Below, in pieces: positions 23,487 to 32,221 of a DNA stretch of 52,651 bases. The stretch lies in contig NZ_JAOASO010000064.1 of assembly GCF_030158645.1 (NCBI RefSeq), positions 1 to 52,651 on the forward strand, in the 5' to 3' direction. Numbering within the stretch: position 1 is the stretch's first letter; each line of letters begins with the position of its first letter. Source of the DNA: Hydrogenophaga sp. Its GTDB lineage: Bacteria; Pseudomonadota; Gammaproteobacteria; Burkholderiales; Burkholderiaceae_C. The notes beneath the pieces are model-generated. The model had not been told where the DNA came from. It did not search any database and saw only the letters and a program-made list of their open reading frames with translations. The position numbers were made by a program, and so were the translations under genes.

Positions 23487-25772
23487 ATGAAACGTTCATC
23501 ACCTCCGGGTACGGCCGACGCAGTCCAGGTGTCCTCGGCCATCGTCGCGGCCACAGCAGACAGCCTGCCGCACCAGGCGCAGGCGCTGGTGCGCGCGCGC
23601 GCCTTTGCAGAGCCGCTGCTGGCCCATGAGGAGCTCGACACGGGCGAGAACATCCTGGCACACGCCAATGCAGTGGCCGACGTTCTGGCCGATATCGGCG
23701 GCTCCGAGGCCATGCAGGCCGCGGCCTATCTGGTCTATGCCTGCCAACACCTGAACCGGCCCCAGGAGGTGATCACCAAGGCCTTCGGCGAGAACTTTGC
23801 AGCGCTCGCGCTGGAGACCACCAAGCTGGTGCAACTGCAGCGACAGGCGCGCATCAAGACCGCTGAAGTGCAGGCCAAAAAAGAAGAGGAAAGGCTGGCG
23901 GCGCTGGACCCGGCGGCGTCCACCAACAAGGGCCCGGTGTCTGAGCTGGCTGCCAGCCAGACCGAAAACGTGCGCAAGATGCTGCTGGCGTTTTCTCGGG
24001 ACTTGCGAGTGGTCATGCTGCGCCTGGCCTCGCGCTTGCAGACCCTGCGTTACTTTGCCGCCAGTAAGGGTGATCCCGGACACGCGTTGGCCAGCGAGTC
24101 GCTCCATGTGTTCGCGCCGTTGGCCAACCGCCTGGGCATCTGGCAGATCAAGTGGGAGATGGAAGACCTTGCGTTCCGCTTTCTGGAGCCGCAAACATAC
24201 AAGGACGTCGCACGTCTGTTGGACGAGAAGCGCGCCGAACGCGAGGCCCATGTGGAGCAGGTGCGTCAGCAGCTGGAGGCCGATCTGCAGCGGCAAGGCG
24301 TGCCGGCCTCCGTGCAAGGGCGGCCCAAGCACATCTACAGCATCGTGAAAAAGATGCGCGGCAAGTCACTGGATTTCGATCAGGTGTTCGACATCCGTGC
24401 GTTGCGCGTCATCGTCCCGCAGGTGAACGACTGCTATGCCGTGTTGGCCCATGTGCACGCGCAGTTCGTGCCGGTGACCGACGAGTTCGATGACTACATC
24501 GCCAAGCCCAAGCCCAACGGCTACCAGTCACTGCACACGGTGGTGCGCGACGACCAAGGCAGGGCGTTTGAAATCCAGATTCGCACCCAGGCCATGCACG
24601 ACCACGCCGAGCACGGCGTGGCCGCACACTGGGCTTACAAAGAGGCGGGGGCCAAAGGCTATGCCGGTGTGTCGGCCAGTTCCGACTACGACGCGAAGAT
24701 TGCCGTTTTGCGACAGCTGCTGGCCTGGGAGCGCGACCTCAGCGGGGCCGCACAAGGCCTGTTTGATGACCGCATTTATGTGCTCACGCCGGACGCTGCG
24801 ATTGTTGAACTGCCGCAAGGCGCCACGGCGGTGGATTTTGCCTACACCGTCCACACCAGCCTGGGTCATCGGTGCCGTGGTGCACGGGTGGACGGCGCCA
24901 TGGTCACGCTCAACACGCCGCTGCAGAACGGTCAGACCGTGGAGATCACGGCCGCCAAGGAAGGTGGACCATCCCGCGACTGGCTCAATGGCGAGTTGGG
25001 CTACCTGGTCAGTCACCGCGCCAAGAGCAAGGTCCGGGCGTGGTTCAACGCGCAAGCCATGGAAGAGACCATGGCGCGTGGGCGCGAGGCTGTGGAGAAA
25101 CTGCTGCAGCGTGAAGGCAAGACCGCGCTGAAATTTGACGACCTCGCGGTCGCCATGGGCATGACCTCCGCGCAGGAGCTGTTCGAGCAGGTTGGCAAGG
25201 ACGAGTTGTCGCTGCGCGCGATCGAATCGCACCTGCGCCCTCCCGAGGTCGCTGCACCGGACGAGATGCCCGGTTGGCTCAAGAAGCCGCGCAAGAATGC
25301 CGGCGCTTCGGCCGGTGGCGTGCTGGTGGTGGGCGTCGATTCACTCATGACGCAGCTGGCCAAGTGCTGCAAGCCGGCGCCACCCGACGAGATCGGTGGT
25401 TTCGTGACGCGCGGCAAGGGCGTGAGCATCCACCGTGCGGATTGCACCGACTTCGCGCATCTCCAACGCAAGAGCCCGGATCGCGTGATCGACGTGCAGT
25501 GGAGTGGTCAGGGTGGGGCAGGGCGCGATGGACAGGCTGCCGTGTATCCGGTGGATGTGGGTATCGAGGCGCAAGACCGCCAGGGTCTGCTGCGCGATAT
25601 CTCCGATGTGTTCGCGCGAGAAAAAATGAATGTGATCGGGGTGCAAACACAGTCGGTGAAAGGCGTGGCCTGGATGACCTTCACCATCGAAGTGGCCGAC
25701 GCGAGGCAGGTCGCCAGGGCCATGGCGGTGGTGGGCGACGTCTCCGGTGTGCGTGAAGTTCGTCGGCGCTGA
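23487..25772 (+). CDS. relA: RelA-type (p)ppGpp synthetase
   Basis: This 761-residue alarmone synthetase answers amino acid starvation on the ribosome. The N-terminal hydrolase-like domain is degenerate: the His-Asp pair needed for ppGpp hydrolysis is replaced by YACQHLNRPQ at about 84-93. The synthetase domain contains GRPKHIYSIVKKM and E333-F-D-D336 before YIAKPKPNGYQSLHT, the ExDD signature of monofunctional RelA as opposed to the RxKD of SpoT/Rel. A TGS domain (IYVLTPDAAIVELPQGATAVDFAYTVH begins it) and a C-terminal ACT domain (about 685-760) follow. A separate SpoT must lie elsewhere to hydrolyse the alarmone. Confidence 0.94.
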   Translation: MKRSSPPGTADAVQVSSAIVAATADSLPHQAQALVRARAFAEPLLAHEELDTGENILAHANAVADVLADIGGSEAMQAAAYLVYACQHLNRPQEVITKAFGENFAALALETTKLVQLQRQARIKTAEVQAKKEEERLAALDPAASTNKGPVSELAASQTENVRKMLLAFSRDLRVVMLRLASRLQTLRYFAASKGDPGHALASESLHVFAPLANRLGIWQIKWEMEDLAFRFLEPQTYKDVARLLDEKRAEREAHVEQVRQQLEADLQRQGVPASVQGRPKHIYSIVKKMRGKSLDFDQVFDIRALRVIVPQVNDCYAVLAHVHAQFVPVTDEFDDYIAKPKPNGYQSLHTVVRDDQGRAFEIQIRTQAMHDHAEHGVAAHWAYKEAGAKGYAGVSASSDYDAKIAVLRQLLAWERDLSGAAQGLFDDRIYVLTPDAAIVELPQGATAVDFAYTVHTSLGHRCRGARVDGAMVTLNTPLQNGQTVEITAAKEGGPSRDWLNGELGYLVSHRAKSKVRAWFNAQAMEETMARGREAVEKLLQREGKTALKFDDLAVAMGMTSAQELFEQVGKDELSLRAIESHLRPPEVAAPDEMPGWLKKPRKNAGASAGGVLVVGVDSLMTQLAKCCKPAPPDEIGGFVTRGKGVSIHRADCTDFAHLQRKSPDRVIDVQWSGQGGAGRDGQAAVYPVDVGIEAQDRQGLLRDISDVFAREKMNVIGVQTQSVKGVAWMTFTIEVADARQVARAMAVVGDVSGVREVRRR

Positions 25773-25793
25773 AAAACGGGCTCGCAGTGCTGC

Positions 25794-25799
25794 TATACT
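25794..25799 (+). promoter_or_regulatory. -10 element upstream of tRNA-Val
   Basis: TATACT, preceded by TGC, lies 21 bases upstream of the tRNA-Val gene and directly follows the end of relA. A weak TGAAAA at 25770-25775, overlapping the relA stop, could be the -35 element at 18-base spacing. It is the only promoter-like sequence in this gap. Confidence 0.5.
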
Positions 25800-25820
25800 T
25801 TGCAGCTTCGAATCGTTTGT

Positions 25821-25897
25821 AGGCGCGTAGCTCAGCTGGTTAGAGCACCACCTTGACATGGTGGGGGTCGTTGGTTCGAGTCCAATCGCGCCTACCA
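25821..25897 (+). tRNA. tRNA-Val (anticodon GAC)
   Basis: This 77-base cloverleaf has acceptor stem AGGCGCG/CGCGCCT with discriminator A and an encoded CCA end. The D arm is GCTC-AGCTGGTTA-GAGC, the anticodon arm CCACC-TTGACAT-GGTGG with anticodon GAC, and the T arm GTTGG-TTCGAGT-CCAAT. All stems pair. It sits between relA and phaR with its own -10 element and terminator. Confidence 0.97.
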
Positions 25898-25930
25898 AAC
25901 TTTCTCCGGATGCCAGGCATCCCGCAATCA

Positions 25931-25956
25931 AGCCCGACCCTGAGTCGGGCTTTTTT
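25931..25956 (+). terminator. Rho-independent terminator after tRNA-Val
   Basis: AGCCCGAC (25931-25938) and GTCGGGCT (25944-25951) form an 8-base stem with a 5-base loop, followed by a run of T residues to 25956. It lies 33 bases after the tRNA and is the strongest plus-strand terminator in the window. Confidence 0.9.
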
Positions 25957-26112
25957 GTGGCCGTTTTTAAACAGCCTCGTCAAATGTCGTCAGATCGTTA
26001 GCATGCACAGGGAAAACCCATGCTGCGGGGTGGTTCAAGCGTTTCTAGAATGCTTCATGAAATCCCGGCCTTCGTCGGGGTTTCGTTTTCTCCTTCGCCG
26101 AAAGATCCATCA

Positions 26113-26649
26113 GTGCAAAAAAACAAGGCCGAGAGTGGCAGTCAGCCCGCGGTGCGCGTCATCAAGAAGTACCCGAACCGGCGTCTGTACGACACCGACA
26201 CTTCGTCGTACATCACGCTCGCCGAGGTCAAGACGCTGGTGATGGACAACGAGCGCTTCGTGGTGCGCGATGCCAAGACCAATGACGACCTCACGCGCAG
26301 CATCCTGTTGCAGATCATTCTGGAAGAAGAGACCGCCGGTGTGCCCATCTTCACGGAGCAGGTGCTGGCCAACATCATTCGCTTTTATGGCCACGCCATG
26401 CAGGACTTCATGGGGGCCTATCTTGAGAAGAACGTGCAGATCTTCATGGACCTGCAGCACAAGATGACCGAGCAGTCCAGCGGCGCGAATCCTGAAGCCT
26501 GGAAGCAGTTCATGAACGTGCAGTCGCCCATGATGCAGGGGATGATGGGGACCTACCTGGAGCAATCGCGCAGTGCGTTCACGCAGATGCAGGAGCAGAT
26601 GCAGAAAAACAGCGAGCAGATGCTCGCTGCGCTGGGGCTCAAGCGCTGA
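26113..26649 (+). CDS. phaR: Polyhydroxyalkanoate synthesis regulator PhaR
   Basis: This 178-residue regulator binds DNA and polyhydroxybutyrate, and represses phasin genes when no polymer is present. The N-terminal DNA-binding part is highly characteristic (VIKKYPNRRLYDTDTSSYITL, then VVRDAKTNDDLTRSILLQIILEEE), and the C-terminal part is Met- and Gln-rich (MMQGMMGTYLEQS, MQEQMQKNSEQML). I chose the GTG at 26113; the frame is open upstream, with ATG codons at 26050 and earlier, but these add residues unlike the family. It precedes rimO by 44 bases. Confidence 0.9.
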   Translation: MQKNKAESGSQPAVRVIKKYPNRRLYDTDTSSYITLAEVKTLVMDNERFVVRDAKTNDDLTRSILLQIILEEETAGVPIFTEQVLANIIRFYGHAMQDFMGAYLEKNVQIFMDLQHKMTEQSSGANPEAWKQFMNVQSPMMQGMMGTYLEQSRSAFTQMQEQMQKNSEQMLAALGLKR

Positions 26650-26693
26650 ATCCGGGATCTGCGGCCTTGCAGCAGGTCTGAGACAATCGGGGG

Positions 26694-28079
26694 ATGTCTG
26701 AAACGCTTGCCCCGGTCGCCAACGCGGCCCCCAAAGTCGGATTTGTCAGCCTGGGTTGCCCCAAGGCGCTGACCGACTCCGAACTCATCCTCACGCAGCT
26801 CAGCGCTGAGGGCTACCAAACCTCCAAGACCTTCGCCGGTGCCGATCTGGTAATCGTCAACACCTGCGGCTTCATCGACGATGCCGTGCGCGAAAGCCTG
26901 GACACCATCGGCGAAGCCCTGGCCGAGAACGGCAAGGTCATCGTCACGGGTTGTCTGGGTGCGCGCGAAGGCGAGGGCGGCGGCAACCTGGTGCGCCAGA
27001 TGCACCCCAGTGTGCTTGCCGTGACCGGTCCACACGCCACGCACGAGGTGATGACCGCGGTGCACCTGCACCTGCCCAAGCCGCACGATCCGTTCGTGGA
27101 CCTTGTGCCGCCGCAAGGCATCAAGCTCACGCCCCGTCACTATGCTTATCTGAAAATCAGCGAGGGTTGCAACCACCGCTGCACCTTCTGCATCATTCCG
27201 TCGATGCGTGGCGATCTGGTCAGTCGACCGATCGGTGATGTGCTGACCGAAGCGCGCAAGTTGTTCGAAGCCGGCGTCAAGGAGCTGCTCGTGGTCAGCC
27301 AGGACACCTCCGCCTACGGTGTGGATGTGAAGTACCGCACCGGCTTCTGGGATGGCAAGCCGGTCAAGACCCGCATGCTGGATCTGGTTCGCTCGCTGGG
27401 TGAACTGGCCAAGGGCTATGGCGCGTGGGTGCGTTTGCATTACGTGTACCCATATCCGCACTTGGACGAGATCATTCCGCTCATGGCCGAAGGTTTGTGT
27501 CTGCCGTACCTGGATGTGCCGCTGCAGCACAGCCATCCCGATGTGCTGCGTCGCATGAAGCGGCCGGCCAGTGGCGAAAAGAATCTGGAGCGCATCGCGC
27601 GCTGGCGCGAGCTGTGCCCGGAGATCGTGGTGCGCAGCACCTTCATCGCCGGTTTCCCTGGCGAGACCGAAGCCGAGTTCGATCACCTGCTCGAATTCCT
27701 GCGCGAAGCGCGTATCGACCGCGCGGGTTGTTTTGCCTACTCGCCCGTGGCGGGTGCTGTGGCCAACGACTTGCCCGACGCGGTACCCGACGCCGTGCGC
27801 GAAGAGCGACGAGCCCGTTTCATGGCGGTGGCCGAAGCTGTGTCGGCCGACAAGCTGCAGCAGCGTGTGGGCGCAACCATGCAGGTGCTGGTGGATTCCG
27901 CACCCGGCCTGGGGAAAAAGGGCGGTATCGGTCGCAGTTACGCAGATGCGCCCGAGATCGATGGTGTGGTGCGTTTGCTCCCGCCCGAGAAGATCAGCAA
28001 AACCTTGAAGGTCGGTGAATTCACCAAGGCGCGCATCGTCGCAGCGCAGGGACACGATTTGCTGGCGGTCCCGATTTGA
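26694..28079 (+). CDS. rimO: Ribosomal protein S12 methylthiotransferase
   Basis: This 461-residue radical-SAM enzyme adds a methylthio group to an aspartate of ribosomal protein S12. The N-terminal UPF0004 domain carries cluster cysteines C22 (SLGCPKA), C58 (NTCGFID) and C87 (GCLGARE). The radical-SAM motif is C159-x3-C163-x2-C166 in [14 protein letters not shown], followed by MRGDLVSRP typical of RimO. A C-terminal TRAM domain is at about 385-460. The length is normal for the family. Confidence 0.95.
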   Translation: MSETLAPVANAAPKVGFVSLGCPKALTDSELILTQLSAEGYQTSKTFAGADLVIVNTCGFIDDAVRESLDTIGEALAENGKVIVTGCLGAREGEGGGNLVRQMHPSVLAVTGPHATHEVMTAVHLHLPKPHDPFVDLVPPQGIKLTPRHYAYLKISEGCNHRCTFCIIPSMRGDLVSRPIGDVLTEARKLFEAGVKELLVVSQDTSAYGVDVKYRTGFWDGKPVKTRMLDLVRSLGELAKGYGAWVRLHYVYPYPHLDEIIPLMAEGLCLPYLDVPLQHSHPDVLRRMKRPASGEKNLERIARWRELCPEIVVRSTFIAGFPGETEAEFDHLLEFLREARIDRAGCFAYSPVAGAVANDLPDAVPDAVREERRARFMAVAEAVSADKLQQRVGATMQVLVDSAPGLGKKGGIGRSYADAPEIDGVVRLLPPEKISKTLKVGEFTKARIVAAQGHDLLAVPI

Positions 28080-28202
28080 TGTCGGAGGTCCACCTCTTGG
28101 TGACCCCAGGCAGCGTGGCAAACGCCCAGCCGCACATGCTGCAAATTTCGCAGCATGTGATCAGCGCGTCATCAAGCGGTCATCCGCTCGTTTGCGCTGA
28201 GA

Positions 28203-28243
28203 CAAAAGAAAAGGGCTTGCAAACATCACGTTTGCAAGCCCTT
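28203..28243 (-). terminator. Terminator of tRNA-Leu
   Basis: Arms 28211-28224 and 28230-28243 form a perfect 14-base stem around a 5-base loop (ATCAC on the plus strand). Read on the minus strand it is followed by TTTTCTTTTGTC, a U-rich tail, so it ends the tRNA-Leu transcript six bases after the mature tRNA. The preceding 123 bases after rimO (28080-28202) show no gene that I can support. Confidence 0.85.
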
Positions 28244-28248
28244 ATGAT

Positions 28249-28333
<85 letters not shown>

Positions 28334-28350
28334 ATTTCAGGAAAAACGCA

Positions 28351-28356
28351 ATTATA
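28351..28356 (-). promoter_or_regulatory. -10 element of tRNA-Leu promoter
   Basis: On the minus strand this reads TATAAT preceded by TGC, a perfect extended -10 element 17 bases upstream of the tRNA-Leu 5' end. The -35 region would fall in the T-rich complement of the first rnr codons (around 28374-28380). The tRNA promoter therefore overlaps the rnr translation start on the other strand. Confidence 0.7.
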
Positions 28357-28367
28357 GCAGAGAAAAA

Positions 28368-30668
28368 GTGAACGAAAAAAACAGCCTGTTGGCCGAATAT
28401 GAAGGTGTCGTCTCCGGTCATCGGGACGGCCATGGTTTTGTGATCCGCGACGATGGTCAGGCCGATATCTATCTGCCCTCCAACGAGATGCGGGCGGTGC
28501 TGCACAAGGACCGGGTGAAGGCCCGCATCGTGCGACTGGACCGCAAAGGCCGACCCGAGGGACGCGTGACAGAAATCGTCGAACGCTCCGACTCCCCCAT
28601 CATCGGTCGCCTGTTGCAAGAGAGTGGTGTGTGGCTGGTGGCGCCGGAAGACAAGCGCTATGGGCAGGACGTGCTGATTCCCAAGGGGGCCACCGGTTCG
28701 GCCAAGCCGGGACAGGTGGTGGTGGTGCAACTCACCGAACCGCCTGCGCTGTATGGGCAGCCGGTGGGACGTGTGAAGGAAGTGCTGGGCGAGATCGACG
28801 ACCCCGGCATGGAGATCGAGATTGCCGTGCGCAAGTACGGCGTGCCACACGAGTTTTCTGACGCAGCGATGGCCCAGGCCCGCGCACTGCCCGACCATGT
28901 GCGCGCCGCCGATCACAAGGGACGCGTCGACCTGCGTGATGTGCCCCTGGTCACCATCGATGGCGAAGACGCGCGCGACTTCGACGACGCCGTGTATTGC
29001 GAGCCAGCCAAGGTGGGCAAAGGCAAGGGCTGGCGCTTGCTGGTGGCGATTGCGGATGTGAGCAACTATGTGCAGACCGGCTCGGCGATCGACATCGACG
29101 CCTACGACCGCGCCACGTCCGTGTATTTCCCGCGCCGCGTGATTCCCATGCTGCCGGAAAAGCTCTCCAATGGTCTGTGCTCGCTCAACCCGGGTGTGGA
29201 GCGCCTGTGCATGGTGTGCGACATGCTGGTCAACGCCAAAGGCGAGGTGCATGCGTACCAGTTCTACCCGGCGGTGATGTTCAGCCACGCACGCTTCACC
29301 TACACCGAAGTCGCTGCCATCCTGCAAAACACGCGCGGTCCCGAAGCCAGCCAGCGCAAGGCGCTCGTGCCTTACCTGCTCAACCTGCACGATGTTTACC
29401 GAGCGCTGCTGGCGGCGCGTGGCGAGCGCGGTGCGGTGGATTTCGAGACCACCGAAACGCAGATCGTCTGCGATGACTCGGGCCGCATCGAGAAGATCAT
29501 TCCGCGCACGCGCAACGACGCTCACAAGGTGATTGAAGAGGCGATGCTGGCGGCCAATGTCTGTTCGGCCGATTTCATCAGCGAGGGGAAACACACCGGC
29601 CTGTTCCGCGTGCACGAAGGCCCCACGCCTGAGAAGCAGGAAATCCTGCGCAATTACCTCAAGGCCATGGGCGTGTCGCAGACCATCGGGGACAACCCCA
29701 AGCCCGCCGACTTTCAGAAAATCGCGGCGGCGACCAAGGACCGGCCCGAGTCGCAACAGATCCACACCATGCTGCTGCGTTCCATGCAGCAAGCCATTTA
29801 CACGCCGGTCAACAGCGGCCACTTCGGTCTGGCGTTCGAGGCCTACACGCACTTCACCAGCCCGATCCGCCGCTATCCCGACCTGCTGGTCCACCGCGTC
29901 ATCAAGGCGATCCTGGCGCGCAAACGCTACGAATTGCCGGCCTTGCCCACGCCGGGCGAAGCCCATGCGAAGCTGAGCAAGCGCCTGGCCAGCCGAGCCA
30001 AACCGCTGGCGGTCGGCGAGGTCGCGAAGAAGCCCTCTCTGGATACCTTGGCATGGCAGGCGGCGGGCCTGCATTGCAGTGCCAACGAACGCCGCGCGGA
30101 TGAGGCCAGCCGCGATGTGGAAGCCTGGCTCAAATGCAAGTACATGCGGGAGCACCTGGGCGAGGAGTTCAGTGGTGTCGTGAGTTCGGTCACCAGCTTT
30201 GGTTTGTTCGTCACGCTGGACGCCATGTACGTGGAAGGCCTGGTGCACATCACCGAACTCGGCGGCGAGTACTTCCGGTTTGACGAAGCGCGCCAGGAAC
30301 TGCGCGGCGAGCGCACCGGCATCCGTTACGCACTGGGCAGCCGGGTGCAGGTGCAGGTCAGCCGTGTGGATCTGGATGGTCGGCGCATCGACTTCCGTCT
30401 GGTCAGTGGCGACGACGATCTGGTGCTGCGCGCGATGCGCGACAAGACGGGTCAGGCGGGCACACCGGAAGGCGCGGCGGGGGCACCGCGTGGGGGCAAA
30501 ACCCAACGAGGGCGAGGCTCCGACAGCGCCGCTGCAGGTCGGCAGGAGCGTGCCCCCCGTGCCCCTGTGATGGACGCCAAGCCGGCCGGGAAAAAGGCCG
30601 CGAGCAAGAAGCCGGATCGTGGCGCTGCCCGCAGCACCGCCAACCAGCCGCGCAAGAGCCGGCGTTGA
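28368..30668 (+). CDS. rnr: Ribonuclease R
   Basis: This 766-residue 3'-5' exoribonuclease degrades structured RNA. Cold-shock-type domains cover about 8-190, the RNB catalytic domain about 205-555 (VTIDGEDARDFDDAVYC with the metal-binding aspartates, FTSPIRRYPDLLVHR near its end), and an S1 domain about 598-690 (FSGVVSSVTSFGLFVTL). A Lys/Arg-rich disordered tail follows (GKKAASKKPDRGAARS). I chose the GTG at 28368, because the frame upstream of it runs through the antisense of tRNA-Leu. It lacks the N-terminal winged-helix region of the longer E. coli protein. Confidence 0.94.
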   Translation: MNEKNSLLAEYEGVVSGHRDGHGFVIRDDGQADIYLPSNEMRAVLHKDRVKARIVRLDRKGRPEGRVTEIVERSDSPIIGRLLQESGVWLVAPEDKRYGQDVLIPKGATGSAKPGQVVVVQLTEPPALYGQPVGRVKEVLGEIDDPGMEIEIAVRKYGVPHEFSDAAMAQARALPDHVRAADHKGRVDLRDVPLVTIDGEDARDFDDAVYCEPAKVGKGKGWRLLVAIADVSNYVQTGSAIDIDAYDRATSVYFPRRVIPMLPEKLSNGLCSLNPGVERLCMVCDMLVNAKGEVHAYQFYPAVMFSHARFTYTEVAAILQNTRGPEASQRKALVPYLLNLHDVYRALLAARGERGAVDFETTETQIVCDDSGRIEKIIPRTRNDAHKVIEEAMLAANVCSADFISEGKHTGLFRVHEGPTPEKQEILRNYLKAMGVSQTIGDNPKPADFQKIAAATKDRPESQQIHTMLLRSMQQAIYTPVNSGHFGLAFEAYTHFTSPIRRYPDLLVHRVIKAILARKRYELPALPTPGEAHAKLSKRLASRAKPLAVGEVAKKPSLDTLAWQAAGLHCSANERRADEASRDVEAWLKCKYMREHLGEEFSGVVSSVTSFGLFVTLDAMYVEGLVHITELGGEYFRFDEARQELRGERTGIRYALGSRVQVQVSRVDLDGRRIDFRLVSGDDDLVLRAMRDKTGQAGTPEGAAGAPRGGKTQRGRGSDSAAAGRQERAPRAPVMDAKPAGKKAASKKPDRGAARSTANQPRKSRR

Positions 30669-31603
30669 GTGGCAGCCACCTCGTGAGCGCCACCTTGAAA
30701 AAGCTGGCCTCGGCGCCAGCAAAAAAGCGGGTTGGCAAAGTAGCGCATTTGCCCACCGAGCGCCCGCTTCGGATCGGGGTGTCGGCCCGCTTGCTGTACC
30801 AGGTCCCATCGGAGCTGGGCTTTCGCAACAAGAACCTGCAGTACATCGAGCAGTCGTTGGCGCACTGGATCATGGAGCATGGCGCCATCGCCTTCATGGT
30901 GCCCGCTGTGGCGCACGACAGCAAGCACGCGGCGCGCCACCTGCAGGTCGAGCACGTGGTGCAGGAGCTGGATGCCTTGGTGTTGCAGGGCGGTGCCGAT
31001 GTGGCTCCACAAACGTACGGCCAGACGCCGATCGACCCGCGCTGGCAGGGCGATGTGGTCCGTGACAAGTACGAGTTGGCCTTGCTCAGGACGTTTCTCG
31101 CGCAGAAAAAGCCGGTGCTGGGCGTGTGCCGCGGTGCGCAGCTGCTTAACGTGGCCTTTGGCGGCACGCTGTACCAGGACATTTCCACCCAGTGTCCGGC
31201 GGCTCATGCTCACGTGGACACCGATCTGTACGACCAGCTGGAACACGACGTGACCTTCCTGCAGGGCACAGCCCTGACCAAGCTCTACCCCCACGCTTCG
31301 CAGTTGCGCGTGACCAGCATCCACCACCAGGCGGTGGCCGAGCTGGGCAAGGGCATGGTGGTGGAGGCGGTGTCCACGCTGGACGGCATGGTGGAGGCGA
31401 TTCGCTGGACGGGCGACGCGTACGCGCGCGGCGTGCAGTGGCACCCGGAGTTCCACCATGGCCGCCACGCGCTGGCCGACAGCTCACCGATCATGCTGGA
31501 CTTTCTCGAGGCTTCCAGGGCCGCGGCCATGGAGCGCCTCGGTGCGGGTCGCGAACCCGATCCGCGTGTGCCCCGTCCGCCCCTGAGGTTGTCGGGCGAC
31601 TGA
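30665..31603 (+). CDS. Class I amidotransferase-fold gamma-glutamyl hydrolase (PuuD-like)
   Basis: This is a 312-residue protein of the peptidase C26 group. The nucleophile is C155 in VLGVCRGAQLLN, and the catalytic His-Glu pair is in GVQWHPEFHH; IHHQAVA is also conserved. Relatives hydrolyse gamma-glutamyl-GABA in putrescine breakdown or related gamma-glutamyl compounds. The start is uncertain: TTG at 30665 overlaps the rnr stop, and GTG at 30683 is the alternative. No other putrescine genes are nearby, so the substrate remains open. The basic N-terminal 35 residues look unstructured. Confidence 0.8.
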   Translation: MSGSHLVSATLKKLASAPAKKRVGKVAHLPTERPLRIGVSARLLYQVPSELGFRNKNLQYIEQSLAHWIMEHGAIAFMVPAVAHDSKHAARHLQVEHVVQELDALVLQGGADVAPQTYGQTPIDPRWQGDVVRDKYELALLRTFLAQKKPVLGVCRGAQLLNVAFGGTLYQDISTQCPAAHAHVDTDLYDQLEHDVTFLQGTALTKLYPHASQLRVTSIHHQAVAELGKGMVVEAVSTLDGMVEAIRWTGDAYARGVQWHPEFHHGRHALADSSPIMLDFLEASRAAAMERLGAGREPDPRVPRPPLRLSGD

Positions 31604-31656
31604 GTTTCGACGTCCCGTCGTCTCACCATCAGAATCCAACCCACCGGCAGCACCGC

Positions 31657-32208
31657 ATGCGAATCGTTTTTTTCCTGCTCGAAACACTGTTCTTCTTTTT
31701 GATGGCGATGGCCCTGTTGCGCGCCTGGATGAACCACCTCCGTGTGCACATGTCGGCCCAGCCCGGGCGGTTCGCCATGGCGGTGACCGACTGGCTGGTG
31801 CAGCCCATGCGCCGCATCCTGCCGCGTGCGCTGGCCCAGAGCCGCATCGATTGGGGCAGCATCCTCGCAGCCATCCTGCTGTCCCTGGCGTATGGCGGCA
31901 TCTGGCTGATGCTGGCGTCGGGCGTCTCGGAGCTCTCCGCTTCCCCGGCGGCCTGGTTGCTCACCATCCTGACCATGGCATTGCGCATCCTGGTTCGCAC
32001 ACTGCTGCAAGGATTGATGATTCTCTTGATCGGCTATGCCATCCTGTCCTGGGTGCAGCCGCAGTCTCCGGTGATGGGTACGCTCGACCGGCTCGTGGCG
32101 CCTTTGCTGCGCCCCATTCGACGCGTGATTCCGCTCGTGGGCGGGGTCGACCTGTCGGTGCTGGTGCTCATCATCCTGTTGCAGGTCGGCTTGATGGTCC
32201 TGGGCTGA
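31657..32208 (+). CDS. YggT-family integral membrane protein
   Basis: This 183-residue protein has two copies of the YggT unit. Each copy is a hydrophobic helix pair ending in a W-x-Q/L-P-M-R/P-R-I-P motif: DWLVQPMRRILPRAL at about 47-61, and LDRLVAPLLRPIRRVIPLVGGVDLS at about 144-168. The helices are about 1-22, 70-90, 95-130 and 168-183. The family occurs widely near cell-division and redox genes and has been linked to osmotic tolerance, but its function is not settled. The ATG at 31657 is chosen within a much longer frame. Confidence 0.88.
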   Translation: MRIVFFLLETLFFFLMAMALLRAWMNHLRVHMSAQPGRFAMAVTDWLVQPMRRILPRALAQSRIDWGSILAAILLSLAYGGIWLMLASGVSELSASPAAWLLTILTMALRILVRTLLQGLMILLIGYAILSWVQPQSPVMGTLDRLVAPLLRPIRRVIPLVGGVDLSVLVLIILLQVGLMVLG

Positions 32209-32221
32209 CCCCTCTGCGCTG

